A stretch of 64,000 nt of DNA from UBA11865 sp963749825. Lineage in GTDB: Bacteria > Chloroflexota > Anaerolineae > Promineifilales > Promineifilaceae. A model generated the notes under the pieces. It did not search any database. It saw only the letters and a list, made by a program, of their open reading frames with translations, and had not been told where the DNA came from. The first letter of the stretch is position 1. Each line of letters starts with the position of its first letter. The translations under genes were made by a program, and so were the position numbers. The DNA lies in the NCBI GenBank assembly GCA_963749825.1, contig CAVVOI010000013.1, positions 62,001 through 126,000 of the forward strand. The letters are read 5' to 3'. Of this stretch, positions 26,256 to 36,490 are shown in pieces.

Positions 26256-27104
26256 TCAAATTACTAAGACCGGCCGATCGGCACGGACGACAATCTGATG
26301 GGTCAGGTCGTCCAGCAAGAAGCGCTGCCAGCCAGCCTGCCGGTGAGTGCCGATGACCAACAAATCACAGTCGCCGTTTAGTGCCTCCATTAAAACCTCG
26401 TCGACCACCAACCCATGACGCACTTTAGGCTGAATATGGGCTCGTGTCCTTTTCAATACTTCGATCTCTTGCCTAATCCACTGACCCTCGGGCGTTTCCT
26501 TCTGGATTAGTTTTTCCGCAGAAGCCTCAAGCTGCCAGCTATCGCGAACTTCTGGGCTGGCACTAATTTGGGACATGACGTGCAGGATTGTGACGTTCAA
26601 GTGGTTTGTCATTTGCTTTGCCATTTCAGTCAAGAAACACGCCGCCCTGGAGGGACTTTTGGCTCCGCTAACACATAACAACACATGTTGGAGAGGACCT
26701 ATTTTTCCTTTAGCCACCAGTACTGGGCATGGGGCTTGCATTATGACCCGCTCGGTTGTCGGAGCTAATAGACGATGCAGCAGGTTCTGCTCCGACCAGG
26801 TTCCCACGACGATCATGTTATAGTTTCCTTCACTGGCCTCGTTGACGATCTCCTCGGCCGGGTGACCTAGCCTAACTCTTGTTCCTATCCGTACCCCAGA
26901 CTTGACATCGTCAGACTTGCCGTTCACATGATGTGCCTGGGCAACTGCCTGATCGACGATTGCCTGTGCCTCCGCCCACCTTCCCGGATCCTTGATAACG
27001 GTCAAGATGGTAATCGGGCTATTTGTCGTCCAGCCAAATTCGACTCCGGTGTGAACGGCTTCATCGGAGTGTTTCGAACCGCCGGTAGCAATTAGGATTT
27101 TCAT
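26256..27104 (-). CDS. Tandem universal stress protein
   Basis: 282 residues comprising two Usp domains (about 1-135 and 145-282). The first starts MKILIATGGSKHSDEAVHTG and ends MIVVGTWSEQNLLHRLLAPTTERVI; the second ends LLVIGTHRQAGWQRFLLDDL. The usual G-2x-G-9x-G(S/T) ATP loop is incomplete in both halves, so nucleotide binding is uncertain. Located between the NptA-type transporter and the binding protein, all within a few tens of bases. Confidence 0.85.
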   Translation of the reverse strand: MKILIATGGSKHSDEAVHTGVEFGWTTNSPITILTVIKDPGRWAEAQAIVDQAVAQAHHVNGKSDDVKSGVRIGTRVRLGHPAEEIVNEASEGNYNMIVVGTWSEQNLLHRLLAPTTERVIMQAPCPVLVAKGKIGPLQHVLLCVSGAKSPSRAACFLTEMAKQMTNHLNVTILHVMSQISASPEVRDSWQLEASAEKLIQKETPEGQWIRQEIEVLKRTRAHIQPKVRHGLVVDEVLMEALNGDCDLLVIGTHRQAGWQRFLLDDLTHQIVVRADRPVLVI

Positions 27105-27118
27105 TGGTAAACCAGTTC

Positions 27119-28279
27119 CTATAACAGCATTAGGATCAGGGGTAAAGTAAAAATAATGACCATAAACAAGCCAAGATTGCGATTACTGGCCGTCAGCCAG
27201 CCGATAAAAAAATGCATACCGCGCTCATAGCGCTGAAAAACGGTGAACAGAATCGCGATTGATACCAGTGCGATGCTGACCATCTCAACCAACACAATCG
27301 TAAACGCAGCCGGGTTGCGGAGCAGGACGGCCGCCAGAAGTGTATCGATAAAAGTGGTGATGTTGGCGCCCATGATGTACGGAATAAGGTTTTCCTGGCG
27401 AACAAACCCTCGGGCACTGAGAGGCACAAGAATACCGAGCGAGACGCTGACCGACATCGAAACGAGTGTAATCAGTCCACCTAATAAGAACATCACCCAC
27501 GGCCGATAAATTAGACGAGACATTCGGCCAAGTTGACTCTTTTTCAGAGCGATTTGTGGCAGGCAGCGATCGAAAAGGCTGAAACTCAACAGAATGATGG
27601 CTAAACCCACCAGAAAGAGCGACCATTGAGGCAACAGAGTTAATAAAAAACGAGCCACAGGGTCAAAAATGAGATCGTTCACCGAGTTAAGGAGGGCACC
27701 AGTGTGTAGCTGCACGCCGTCGAGCAGACCTGACTTTAGAAAAATGTAGCCAAAGCCAAGGGCAATCACGTAAGTGGTTCCTGTAACGCTAAGTGAAAGC
27801 AAGCCTATGCCCAGACTTTCAGCCCTGTTGCGCCCCTTGAGCACATACAAGAAACCGATGAAGAGGACGATAAAGCTGGCTCCCAAGCGGCTGCCGGTGA
27901 TCATGGAATATGCGCCCACTTTGTCAATAATGCCGGCATCGAAGAAGGTGAGGGCAGAGGCAGCGACTGGCGACCCACTCATGACCATATAGGCAAACAG
28001 CCAGCCGAACCCCAGGCTATTTACCGCATTGTTGACGGCAAAATGATTCTCCACCAACGGGGCCATTCCCCGAGCCCCCTCTTTCATCAACGTGATGGCA
28101 AAGATAAACAAAAATAAGCTTGTGGTGAATAGGAAAATCTTGTGCCAGGCGATCTGGAGCCACAGGTTCTTGGTCACACGGGCAGGAAAAGCTGACTCAA
28201 GCGGATAGAGAACAAGTGGCTGTGACTCTGCCTTGGTAACTCGTAGGTCGGTCTGAAAGGGATCACCGGTCATATGCAT
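27119..28279 (-). CDS. Na/Pi cotransporter family protein (NptA-like)
   Basis: 386 residues, about nine TM helices. Two inverted family repeats can be recognised: MSGSPVAASALTFFDAGIID (about 99-118) and IMGANITTFIDTLLAAVLL (about 302-320), the QSSS/GANIGTT-equivalent positions of PF02690. It would carry out sodium-driven phosphate transport across the inner membrane. The start overlaps the preceding Usp gene by 17 bases, and an ATG two codons downstream (28273) is also possible. Operon company and the upstream Pho-like repeats agree with phosphate. Confidence 0.82.
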   Translation of the reverse strand: MHMTGDPFQTDLRVTKAESQPLVLYPLESAFPARVTKNLWLQIAWHKIFLFTTSLFLFIFAITLMKEGARGMAPLVENHFAVNNAVNSLGFGWLFAYMVMSGSPVAASALTFFDAGIIDKVGAYSMITGSRLGASFIVLFIGFLYVLKGRNRAESLGIGLLSLSVTGTTYVIALGFGYIFLKSGLLDGVQLHTGALLNSVNDLIFDPVARFLLTLLPQWSLFLVGLAIILLSFSLFDRCLPQIALKKSQLGRMSRLIYRPWVMFLLGGLITLVSMSVSVSLGILVPLSARGFVRQENLIPYIMGANITTFIDTLLAAVLLRNPAAFTIVLVEMVSIALVSIAILFTVFQRYERGMHFFIGWLTASNRNLGLFMVIIFTLPLILMLL

Positions 28280-29165
28280 TCTCGTTCGTTGTTCTGTTTG
28301 TGGTTTGGGCGGGGTTTCTTAAGTGACTCGTGCTGGCGATCAAGAGCGGCCTATTTATTCGGCTTACGAGCGGGCCAATCAACTCGCCAAACAACCAGCG
28401 CCGCAAGCGGCTGCGTTGCTCAGCACCTATAATGACTAAATCATATTTTCCCTCGTCGATTTCCCAACAAATCTGCCACAGGGGATCGCCTTGTCGCACG
28501 CATAAAGTGCCATTAACTTGCCACTGCCTCAGCAGGTTAAGAAAGTAGCGAAGCTGTTGCCCGGAAGGCGTGCTGGGCGTTAGAAGCGACTCGATCCCAA
28601 TTTGAAGATGGCTCGCAGAACCATAAATCAGAGGTTGGAAAGGCACTAAAGGTAAGATAGTGAGGTGAGCGTCACTTACTTGGGTCAGGCGTCCGGCCCA
28701 TTCAACGGCTGACTCTTCCGATGCCTCCACCCGAATAACCAATAGAATTTTCCGAATTGGCCAGCGAGGTTGTTTTGCTACCAGAATTGTTATCGGGACA
28801 TTACTTGCGATTCGCCGTTCGATCGAACCAAATAGAACTCTTTCGAGTGACGATTGTTCTGGTTCGCCATATAGCACCAGATCGAAACCGTTTGCAGCCC
28901 TTTTGAGTCCTGAAGAATCTTCCCCGGTTTTTTCCAACCTATAGGTTGTTTGACTCTGAAGCAAATTTGAAAGGTAATCACTATAAGCACGAAGCGTAAC
29001 ATCAGTACCTGTACCGGGCATGTGAACCAGGATACGTTTTGTATCCTTAACTATTTCAGGAAGGCAGCCAGCGGAGCTGTCAAACTTTCGACCACCGTTG
29101 GTCGACAAAGCCGGCGACGCTTGTTGGTTGTCTTCCTTTAGCAAGCACTGCCCTTGTTTGTGCAC
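28263..29165 (-). CDS. Universal stress protein, degenerate tandem
   Basis: About 300 residues using a GTG start at 29165, chosen because GGAGGTGAT lies six bases before it. An ATG at 29207 would place that ideal site inside the gene. The N-terminal half is a worn Usp fold (RILVHMPGTGTDVTLRAYSDYL, DLVLYGEP). The C-terminal half is clearer (KILLVIRVEASEESAVEWAGRL, LVIIGAEQRSRLRRWLFGELIGPLVSR). First gene of the operon that includes the NptA-like transporter. Confidence 0.78.
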   Translation of the reverse strand: MHKQGQCLLKEDNQQASPALSTNGGRKFDSSAGCLPEIVKDTKRILVHMPGTGTDVTLRAYSDYLSNLLQSQTTYRLEKTGEDSSGLKRAANGFDLVLYGEPEQSSLERVLFGSIERRIASNVPITILVAKQPRWPIRKILLVIRVEASEESAVEWAGRLTQVSDAHLTILPLVPFQPLIYGSASHLQIGIESLLTPSTPSGQQLRYFLNLLRQWQVNGTLCVRQGDPLWQICWEIDEGKYDLVIIGAEQRSRLRRWLFGELIGPLVSRINRPLLIASTSHLRNPAQTTNRTTNENAYDR

Positions 29166-29217
29166 CTGTCTATCACCTCCATCATGCTCACGATAGCAAT
29201 TGCCCATGACAGGAATC

Positions 29218-29245
29218 GTGATAGGTTCGTTATAAAGCTGTGATA
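29218..29245 (-). promoter_or_regulatory. Weak Pho-box-like repeats upstream of Usp-NptA operon
   Basis: Three hexamers GTGATA (29218), GTTATA (29229) and GTGATA (29240) fall exactly 11 bp apart, about 55 bp before the GTG start at 29165. The sequence is looser than the GTAACA sites but the phasing is the same. Confidence 0.4.
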
Positions 29246-29324
29246 ATTGGATCGTTACGGGGAAATCACCTTAGCCGGTAATTTAGTCGAAGTTTGATTT
29301 GAGGGGGATGGTTACAAGCCGTGA

Positions 29325-30005
29325 TTAGAAATCAGGGAGTGTGAGACCGTATCCTAGCCCGGATACAGTCTCGATATAGCGTGGATTGGCGGGATCTGGC
29401 TCAATCTTGCGGCGCAACCGGTAAACAAGCTGGCGCAACATATCCCGGTCGGCGCCTTCAGCACCCCAAACATGATCAATAATAGAGTCGCCCGTTAATA
29501 CATGCCCGGCATTCAGCATCAAATAATCCAGGAGCTTCGCTTCCAATGACGTCAACGGGATGATCTTATCAGGACCAACTTGCGCTTCCCGGCGGCCCAC
29601 ATCTAAGGTCAAGTCACCAACCCGGTGGACAGCCGGTACAGGTGATTTACCAGCACGGCGAAGAACAGCCTGTATTCGGGCAACTAGTTGACGGGGGCTA
29701 AACGGTTTGTGAATGTAATCGTCAGCACCCAGTTCCAGGCCTTGAATCACATCGTCATCATCACCACGGACGGTAAGCATGATGATCGGCGTGTCTGCTT
29801 CCTGTCGCATTTGGCGACAAAGGGCAAAGCCATCTATATCCGGCAAGTTGACATCCAATACCACCAGTTCCGGTTGATCGTCATGCCACCTCTTTAAGGC
29901 CATCTCGCCATTATAGGCTTTAATAACCTGAAAACCTTCGCGCCGTAAGGTGAAGGCCACAAGATCAGCCAAGACCCGGTCGTCATCGACAATTAAGGCC
30001 TTCAT
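29325..30005 (-). CDS. OmpR-family response regulator (PhoP-like)
   Basis: 226 residues. The receiver has Asp in LVVLDVNLPDIDG and Lys in IHKPFSPRQL. The winged-helix domain has PLTSLEAKLLDYLMLNAGHV and RQLVYRLRRKIEP. The start overlaps the stop of the sensor kinase at 30002 by four bases, so the two form a coupled two-component pair. Nearby Pst and Na/Pi genes suggest phosphate control, but the signal is not proven. Confidence 0.9.
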   Translation of the reverse strand: MKALIVDDDRVLADLVAFTLRREGFQVIKAYNGEMALKRWHDDQPELVVLDVNLPDIDGFALCRQMRQEADTPIIMLTVRGDDDDVIQGLELGADDYIHKPFSPRQLVARIQAVLRRAGKSPVPAVHRVGDLTLDVGRREAQVGPDKIIPLTSLEAKLLDYLMLNAGHVLTGDSIIDHVWGAEGADRDMLRQLVYRLRRKIEPDPANPRYIETVSGLGYGLTLPDF

Positions 30006-32101
30006 AAATCATCCACTTTTGATAGGGTAAACCAGAAAACCGATCCACCCTCAGGGCGATCATCTACGCCGACTTCACCGCCATGGGCTTCAACAATGGC
30101 CTTTACGACCGGCAGGCCTAAACCTGCTCCATATCGTGATTTGCCAGTACCAGATTCTGGCCGGACAAAGCGCCGAAAGAGACTAGGGCGGAAATCGGGC
30201 GAGATGCCGGGACCTTGGTCAGCAACGGCGACACGGGCCCAATCACCGTCCACGGTAACATGGATGGCGATCTTGGTGTCGTCTGGGCTGTACTTGTTGG
30301 CATTAGATAATAAATTGACGAGCACTTGGGTAATTCGGCGTGAATCAGCTTGAACCACCGGAATAATTGTAGGAAGTTCAACCAAAAGTTGCTTTCCGTG
30401 TCTGATCAAAAGTGGTTGCATGATGTGAGTTGCATCGGCGATTATTTCACCGAGCTCGATTGGACGCGGGAAGACGCGAAAACGACCAGCTTCCAGTCTG
30501 GCGCTCTCCAATAAATTATCCACCAGCGTTTGTAGGCCGACAATACCCATGTAGAGAGAGTTTAACAAACTACGCAACTCGTCTGGTTTTAAGTCATCGG
30601 CTTGATCCAAGAGTAATTCGGTCGATGCTGCCAGCGCCGAGATCGGCGTGCGAAATTCATGAGTGATGTTGGCCAAAAACTCACCCATAAAACGATGCAC
30701 CAATTCGGCCTCACTTACATCCCGAAAGACCAGGGCCATTTCTGTCTCATCTGATTCTGGTGGGACGAGGCGCGCACCGGTTAGTGAAAGGGTCGCTATT
30801 CGACCGTCAGCCAAAACAACAGTTGATTTGATCTGACGGTCAGGGGGTGGAAGGTTCCGACTAAAACGTTCATCGGTATCGACAACTTGAAATACCTGAT
30901 CGCAATGTTGGTGGAGCACATCTTTCTGACTAAGGCCGGTAATACGCTCAGCCCCAGGGCTGAAGAAGGTGATGTATCCGTCTCGATCCAGGGTAACAAT
31001 GCCTTCATTAATAGCTTCCAATAAGTTTTCAGCCCATACCGTGGCCTGGCGCAATTCCGTGACGGATTGCCGTAAATCTATGCGGGCGTTTTCGAGTGCT
31101 TTAGAGAGCTGGTTCACTTCCCGCACCTGTGCTTTGACATTCACAGATTGGTCCAGATTGCCGGTGCTTAACACCTGGGCCGCATTGGCCAGTTTTGTCA
31201 GTGGTCTACTGACCCGTCTCGCCAGAAAAATACCCAATATCGAACCGATTAGAACGACAAGCACAATGCTGCCCAATAGTAACCCAACTAACCTCTGTTC
31301 AGTTGCCACAACATCTGTTACGTCTAGGGCTACCTCATCCTCAAAGTCGGGATCAACATTAGTTAACCGCGTTATATAATAGGGACGGCCGTCCAGTTCG
31401 AATTCGCCCGCTTGACTAACACCAGGAACATCATTCTCCACAGCATTGTGTGTACCTGTGAGCCAGCTCGCTGTACCTCCAATGACACTGCTCGCTACCG
31501 GCTGTCCATCTACCAAAAGCGTATGCTCCAAACCTGTTTGACTTTTCATCTTTTGAGCAAAGGCCTCATCTAAAGTTATACCAACAACTACTCGTCCTAT
31601 AACACTCGCCCCATCCTCAATGGTGTCAGCTGCCAATAGCCAAATCTGTTTTTCAGTCTCTGATGAAAGGATATAAAACCCAGCTCCCATGGCTGATTCA
31701 CAAATCCCCCCGCTTAAGGATTCACCAGTTCGGGCGAGTGGTTGTTTATCCCTGTCACATACCTTTAACAAATCTAGATCAGTACCTTTCTGGAGCGTTT
31801 GCAAATAGTCAGAAAGCAACGCTACATCGCCCTGGTCGAGCAACTGCTTCAAAGTAGGTCGTTGGGCGGTGAGTGTAACCAAGTCATTGATATTGCTTTG
31901 GGTTGCAGTATAGAGCGCTTGAGTGGCTTGACTCCCCTGGTTTACTTGCGCCCAGGCTTGATGTTCGATCTGGTTTCGAATCAGGGTGATGGCTGGCAAA
32001 CCAACGGCCGCGGCCGTCAGCAGGACGAGAGCTATAAAGCTCAAGACCATCTGAACCGTCAGGCTGCGCCAGTCGATAGTTGGCCAACTTCCCATCGACA
32101 A
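30002..32101 (-). CDS. PhoR-like membrane sensor histidine kinase
   Basis: 699 residues: TM1 (about 15-38), a 225-residue extracytoplasmic sensor region (Cache-like), TM2 (about 268-292), HAMP (LARRVSRPLTKLANAAQVLS), coiled coil, PAS (about 355-460, GIVTLDRDGYITFFSPGAERITG), HisKA with intact His (ANITHEFRTPISAL) and HATPase_c (DQGPGISP, YGAGLGLPVV). PAS-HisKA-HATPase with a TM pair is the PhoR plan, though the external domain is larger. Cognate of the regulator at 29325 and paralogous in its core to the His-less protein at 19675. Confidence 0.9.
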   Translation of the reverse strand: MSMGSWPTIDWRSLTVQMVLSFIALVLLTAAAVGLPAITLIRNQIEHQAWAQVNQGSQATQALYTATQSNINDLVTLTAQRPTLKQLLDQGDVALLSDYLQTLQKGTDLDLLKVCDRDKQPLARTGESLSGGICESAMGAGFYILSSETEKQIWLLAADTIEDGASVIGRVVVGITLDEAFAQKMKSQTGLEHTLLVDGQPVASSVIGGTASWLTGTHNAVENDVPGVSQAGEFELDGRPYYITRLTNVDPDFEDEVALDVTDVVATEQRLVGLLLGSIVLVVLIGSILGIFLARRVSRPLTKLANAAQVLSTGNLDQSVNVKAQVREVNQLSKALENARIDLRQSVTELRQATVWAENLLEAINEGIVTLDRDGYITFFSPGAERITGLSQKDVLHQHCDQVFQVVDTDERFSRNLPPPDRQIKSTVVLADGRIATLSLTGARLVPPESDETEMALVFRDVSEAELVHRFMGEFLANITHEFRTPISALAASTELLLDQADDLKPDELRSLLNSLYMGIVGLQTLVDNLLESARLEAGRFRVFPRPIELGEIIADATHIMQPLLIRHGKQLLVELPTIIPVVQADSRRITQVLVNLLSNANKYSPDDTKIAIHVTVDGDWARVAVADQGPGISPDFRPSLFRRFVRPESGTGKSRYGAGLGLPVVKAIVEAHGGEVGVDDRPEGGSVFWFTLSKVDDL

Positions 32102-32369
32102 ATCACCTATATTTGTTCATGCTTAGCCCTATTACCCCAATCAACGAAGCCAACTTTTATATTTAAGTTTATTCAATCTCAGTCTCAGTGCTTGGATTAA
32201 TTTCAATGGTTTACCACTCCCTTGACGCAAAATAGCTAATGCATAGATGCTATCGCACATTCGTTTATTTATTATACTGTTTCTTAGGGAGAAAACTCCA
32301 TAAGATCGATCGGATCAGGGGCCGCTAAGATCAAGTCGGGCAAAGATAAAAGCAGTTACGTCCGCGGGT
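32102..32369. other. Intergenic stretch, no gene recognised
   Basis: Region upstream of the PhoR-like kinase. It must contain that gene's promoter, but I cannot point to boxes with confidence. No frame looks coding. Confidence 0.4.
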
Positions 32370-32773
32370 TTATGAAAGTGAACAGGAGACAATCCGAAAA
32401 ACCTCCTCAATCTTAACGGCCTGATCGTCGTTCTGAAGAATACCAAGATTACGATGTACCGTTATACTATGGTCATATTGCCCAAGGATCAGTAGTCTCC
32501 CCTTTTTATCCGTGTAGACTATTCCCCCTTCCGGCCGTTAAGTGAATCAAGTGCCTGGTCCACCGAGTAGTGGAACGCATTATCAATGACTCGGTTTCCA
32601 TGGTAATATTTAGAACTTCCTGACAACCTCTCGGAGTTACGCGGATCAACAAGGTAGCCAGGACATGCCGTTCCCCTTTTTTCTGGCTGGAGCTTGAGTT
32701 GTTCCTGATCAAAGATCGCTTTCATCCAGCGATCATAATAACACTCGTGTTCTAATTGGCAGCCCCTACCCAT
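32370..32773 (-). pseudogene. Unrecognised frameshifted ORF behind the glucan synthase
   Basis: An ATG at 32773 overlaps the glucan-synthase stop (TAATG) and opens an 84-residue frame to 32519. A protein-like sequence (EGGIVYTDKKGRLLILGQYD and onward) continues in another frame to a TAA at 32370-32372, implying an indel near 32530. Alternative frame pieces (GERHVLATLLIRV) also look protein-like. I do not recognise a family. It may be a decayed small gene, or chance frames. Confidence 0.3.
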
Positions 32774-35481
32774 TAGCGACCTAGTAGCACCTTTACCCAG
32801 TGCTCGCGGCCATCGTCAACCAGTGGAATCACCCCGTCGGGCAGTAGCCGGCCGTCCAGGGAGACCTGCTTCACTCCCCGGTTCAGCCGTTCCGGGTTCG
32901 ACACATCAATCTGATAGGTGGCCTGACCTGTCCGGTAATTAACGCGGAACGCCGGCCACGTTTCCGGGATACAGGGGTCCAGGCGCAACGCCGGCCCCAG
33001 GCGGCACACCCCCAGGATAGCTTCGAGACCAAGCCGGTAAAGCCAGCCGGCCGAGCCAGTGTACCAAGTCCAACCGCCGCGGCCGGTATGGGGAGGTACC
33101 CCATAAACGTCGGCAGCCACCACATACGGCTCCACCCGGTACCGCTGCGCCTTGGCGGCGGCATCAGCGTGAGAGATGGGATTAAGCATTTGAAACAGGC
33201 GGTGGGCGTCGCTGCCACGGCCCAGCCAGGCGCAAGCCCAGCCAGCCCAGGTAGCGGCATGGGTATATTGACCCCCATTTTCCCGGATCCCCGGTGGGTA
33301 ACCTTTGATATACCCGGGATCCTGGCTGGTCTGGTCAAAGGGTGGGGCAAACAACAACACCAGCTGTTCTGCCGGCCGCACCAGATGCTGCCACAGCGCA
33401 TTAATCGCCTGCTGCGCCCGCTGCCCGCTGCTGGCCCCCGAAAGCACCGCCCACGACTGAGCGATAGAGGAGATGCGATATTCCCGGCTCTGCTGTGAGC
33501 CCAGGGGGCGCCCGTCGTCATAAAAGGCGCGCAAATACCATTCACCATCCCAGCCATGGTCCTCCAGGGCCAGACCCAGCTGGACCATGCGCCGGCGATA
33601 CTGCTCCGCCCGTTCTTTGTCCCCCAGCCGCTGGCAGATGGGCACAAACCGAGCCAGGGTAGCGTAGAGGAACCAGCCCAACCAGATACTTTCACCTCGC
33701 CCGGCGATCCCCACTCGGTTCAGGCCATCATTCCAATCTCCGGCTCCCATCAAGGGCAGCCCGTGATCGCCCCTTATGTTTGCACGCTCAATCGCCCGGC
33801 AACAGTGCTCGTATAGGCTGGCTGGCTCGGCGGCCGCTTCATAATGACCGTACCGCTCCTCTTCCTCATCAGCCAGCGCTGGCCCCTGCAGGAAAGGGAG
33901 TGACTGATGCAAAATCTCCTCATCCTGGGTTCTGGACAGGTACTCAGCAGTCACATAAGGTAGCCAGAGCAAGTCATCGCTGATGCGGGTGCGCACTCCC
34001 CGGCCGGATGGGGGATGCCACCAGTGAAGCACATCACCGGCCTCAAACTGGCGTCCGGCTGCCCGCAGAATTTGCTGCCGGGCCACTTCAGGAGCGGCAT
34101 GCAGAGTGGCCATCACATCCTGTAGCTGATCCCGAAAACCATAAGCGCCGCTGGATTGGTAAAAGCCCGACCGGCCCCATATACGGCAAGATAAGTTCTG
34201 ATACAACAGCCAACGGTTGAGCATCAAGTCCATCTGCCGGTCGGGGGTCTCCACTTGCACTGCACCCAGTATCTTCTCCCACTGGGCTTGGACTGCCAGC
34301 CAGGAGGCGTCTACCTGGGCCCGATCCTGGAATCGTTTGACCAAAGCCAGCGCTTCCCGTCGTTGGGCTCCCTGGCCCAGCAGGAAGTGGACCTCCTTCG
34401 CCTCACCCGCTTCCAAGTCGACGAACAGCTGCAAGGCGGCGCAAGGATCTGAGCCGGCGACCACCTGGCCGCTCAAGCCGACCCGTTGCAGCGCCGCCGG
34501 ACTGGTCAGATCACCCAGCCGGCCCAAAAACTCGGTGCGATCGGCCGTCAAACCATCAGGTTTCTGGCTGGCGGCCAGAAAGGCGACTCGCTGGCGGAAT
34601 TCTTCTTGAAAAGGCTGCCTGGCCAGCAGCGCGCCCATCTGGTTATCATACTCCGGGATCAGATACTGCTGGGTCTGGTCCCGGTTAACGCCTAACACCC
34701 ATTCGCAGTAGTAGGTCACGGCCAGCGCCCTGGGCCGGTTCCAACTATTTTCCAGTCGCAGGCTGATCAATTTAACCGGCGCTTCCGGATCCACAAAAAG
34801 GCGTAGTTTTTGTTTGAGCCCATGGCTGTGATGTTCAAAGATGGTGTAGCCGGCCCCATGGCGCACCAGGTAAGGTGCCGCGGCTGGCACCGGCTGCGGC
34901 GCTGGCGACCAAACCTCGCCACTCGCTTCATCGTGCAAGTACAGCGCTTCGCCTGATGGGTCGCGCACCGGATCGTTGTGCCAAGGCGTCAGCCGGTTTT
35001 CGCCGCTGTTCAGAGCCCAAGAGAAACTGCTGCCTGTTTCTGAAACCAGAAAGCCAAAACCGGGATTGCTGATGACATTGACCCAGGGCGCCGGCGTCCA
35101 TTCGCCCGGCCGCAGATAGATGAGATATTCCCGGCCGTCAGTGCTGAAACCGCCCCAACCGTTGTCGCTGAGCAGTGGCGCGGGCCGTTCCAGCGGTGGC
35201 GTTGGTTCAGGTGGCCGGCTGATTCGGGGCGGCGCAAAAGCGGGAGGCCAGGCGGGTGGCTGGTTAATGTTGGCCAGCTGTTGGCCCAGGCTGCCCGCCT
35301 GGCCTCGCAGCACCACCCGGGCGGCGGCGGCAAACAACGCCTCGTCGCCCGGGTTCAACCGGTCAGCTTGCACCACGAAAATGCCCCCGCGCCGGTTGAG
35401 CCAGTTGTCACCATGCATGCGGCGCAGTAGGCGATGCAGTTGATCCTGCAGATTCCTGGTCATAGCTGGTCCCCTGCTCAT
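32773..35481 (-). CDS. Cyclic glucan synthase, C-terminal GH94 phosphorylase-like part
   Basis: 902-residue frame; the first ATG is internal to the ancestral gene. GH94 features are clear: GYGFRDQLQDVMA-type motif (GAYGFRDQLQD), HWWHPPSGRGVRTRISDDLLWLPY, the general-acid region MGAGDWNDGLN and GGWTWYTGSAGWLYR near the C-terminus. In Cgs proteins this domain trims chain length and helps cyclisation. If translated alone it would be a soluble GH94 phosphorylase-like protein, but no ribosome-binding site is obvious. Confidence 0.8.
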   Translation of the reverse strand: MSRGPAMTRNLQDQLHRLLRRMHGDNWLNRRGGIFVVQADRLNPGDEALFAAAARVVLRGQAGSLGQQLANINQPPAWPPAFAPPRISRPPEPTPPLERPAPLLSDNGWGGFSTDGREYLIYLRPGEWTPAPWVNVISNPGFGFLVSETGSSFSWALNSGENRLTPWHNDPVRDPSGEALYLHDEASGEVWSPAPQPVPAAAPYLVRHGAGYTIFEHHSHGLKQKLRLFVDPEAPVKLISLRLENSWNRPRALAVTYYCEWVLGVNRDQTQQYLIPEYDNQMGALLARQPFQEEFRQRVAFLAASQKPDGLTADRTEFLGRLGDLTSPAALQRVGLSGQVVAGSDPCAALQLFVDLEAGEAKEVHFLLGQGAQRREALALVKRFQDRAQVDASWLAVQAQWEKILGAVQVETPDRQMDLMLNRWLLYQNLSCRIWGRSGFYQSSGAYGFRDQLQDVMATLHAAPEVARQQILRAAGRQFEAGDVLHWWHPPSGRGVRTRISDDLLWLPYVTAEYLSRTQDEEILHQSLPFLQGPALADEEEERYGHYEAAAEPASLYEHCCRAIERANIRGDHGLPLMGAGDWNDGLNRVGIAGRGESIWLGWFLYATLARFVPICQRLGDKERAEQYRRRMVQLGLALEDHGWDGEWYLRAFYDDGRPLGSQQSREYRISSIAQSWAVLSGASSGQRAQQAINALWQHLVRPAEQLVLLFAPPFDQTSQDPGYIKGYPPGIRENGGQYTHAATWAGWACAWLGRGSDAHRLFQMLNPISHADAAAKAQRYRVEPYVVAADVYGVPPHTGRGGWTWYTGSAGWLYRLGLEAILGVCRLGPALRLDPCIPETWPAFRVNYRTGQATYQIDVSNPERLNRGVKQVSLDGRLLPDGVIPLVDDGREHWVKVLLGR

Positions 35482-36490
35482 TCAACACGACCAGGTCGAT
35501 TTTCAAGCCGCGATGGCGCCAGTAACGATGCGCTTGCAGCAGCTCGCGCAGCAGTCCTAATTCCTCATCGGATGCCAGCGATACCACCAAAATGGGCAAA
35601 TCGCCGGAAATGGCGTAGGGCCACAGGCTTGACTGGCCCAGCCGGTTCTTGGCCAGTTTCTGTGGCGACCGCAGCCCGGCGTAGGGAAAAGTAAGCAGTG
35701 AAGACAACTGTTGGAAACGCTCCAAGTCGGCCGAATTGAGATTGAGCTGGCGCAGCTCCAGCTCGCTATAGGCCAGTGCCCGGTGGAAGGCGCCTTCTAC
35801 CTGGCCTGGGCGCTTATAGCGCGCTACCAGTGATAGCAACTGCTGGCGAGAGACGCCGGCCAGCGTAAGGAAAGTGACTTCGGCGGTGCTGTGCGGTTCA
35901 ATTTCCAGGCTGACTCGCAGGCACATGATGGGATCCAGGACATGCCCGGTCGCCCCGCTCAACTCGCCGCCACCCTGGTCTTAGCACCGCTGCCTGCCGG
36001 GGAGTGCCGCCGCGACCGAGGAAATGAGCACGGTCAGATTCAAAGTCCACCCTGATCGATCGATCCGACCCAACGACAGCGGCATGGGCCAGGTAAAGCG
36101 GCTTTTCGATGGCCGCCCGCGGCCGGCGGCGGAACAGCAGCGTGTGGCTATCGGGATGATACTCGCTCTCAATGAACAATTTGTTGAAGGCGGGATGGCG
36201 CCGGTCCCCGTTTTGCTCGCCCAGCACCACTTCCCCGTAGCTGGTCAACGACCAGGCGGCGCTGGTGACGACTGTGGTTGGTCAGCCGTAACCGCCGCAC
36301 TTCCAGATCATCATCCGGTGGCACGGTGATCTGCAAGTAACTGGAAATTTCTGGGCCGGCACAGCGAAAATCCACTTGATGTGGAGCAAACAAAGATTCC
36401 CACTGGCAGCCCGGGCTGTCCATGGGCTGACGGGTGGCGGACCACAGCTGGCCGCTGTCCAGATCCTGGATGTAAATCCAGGTACCCCAA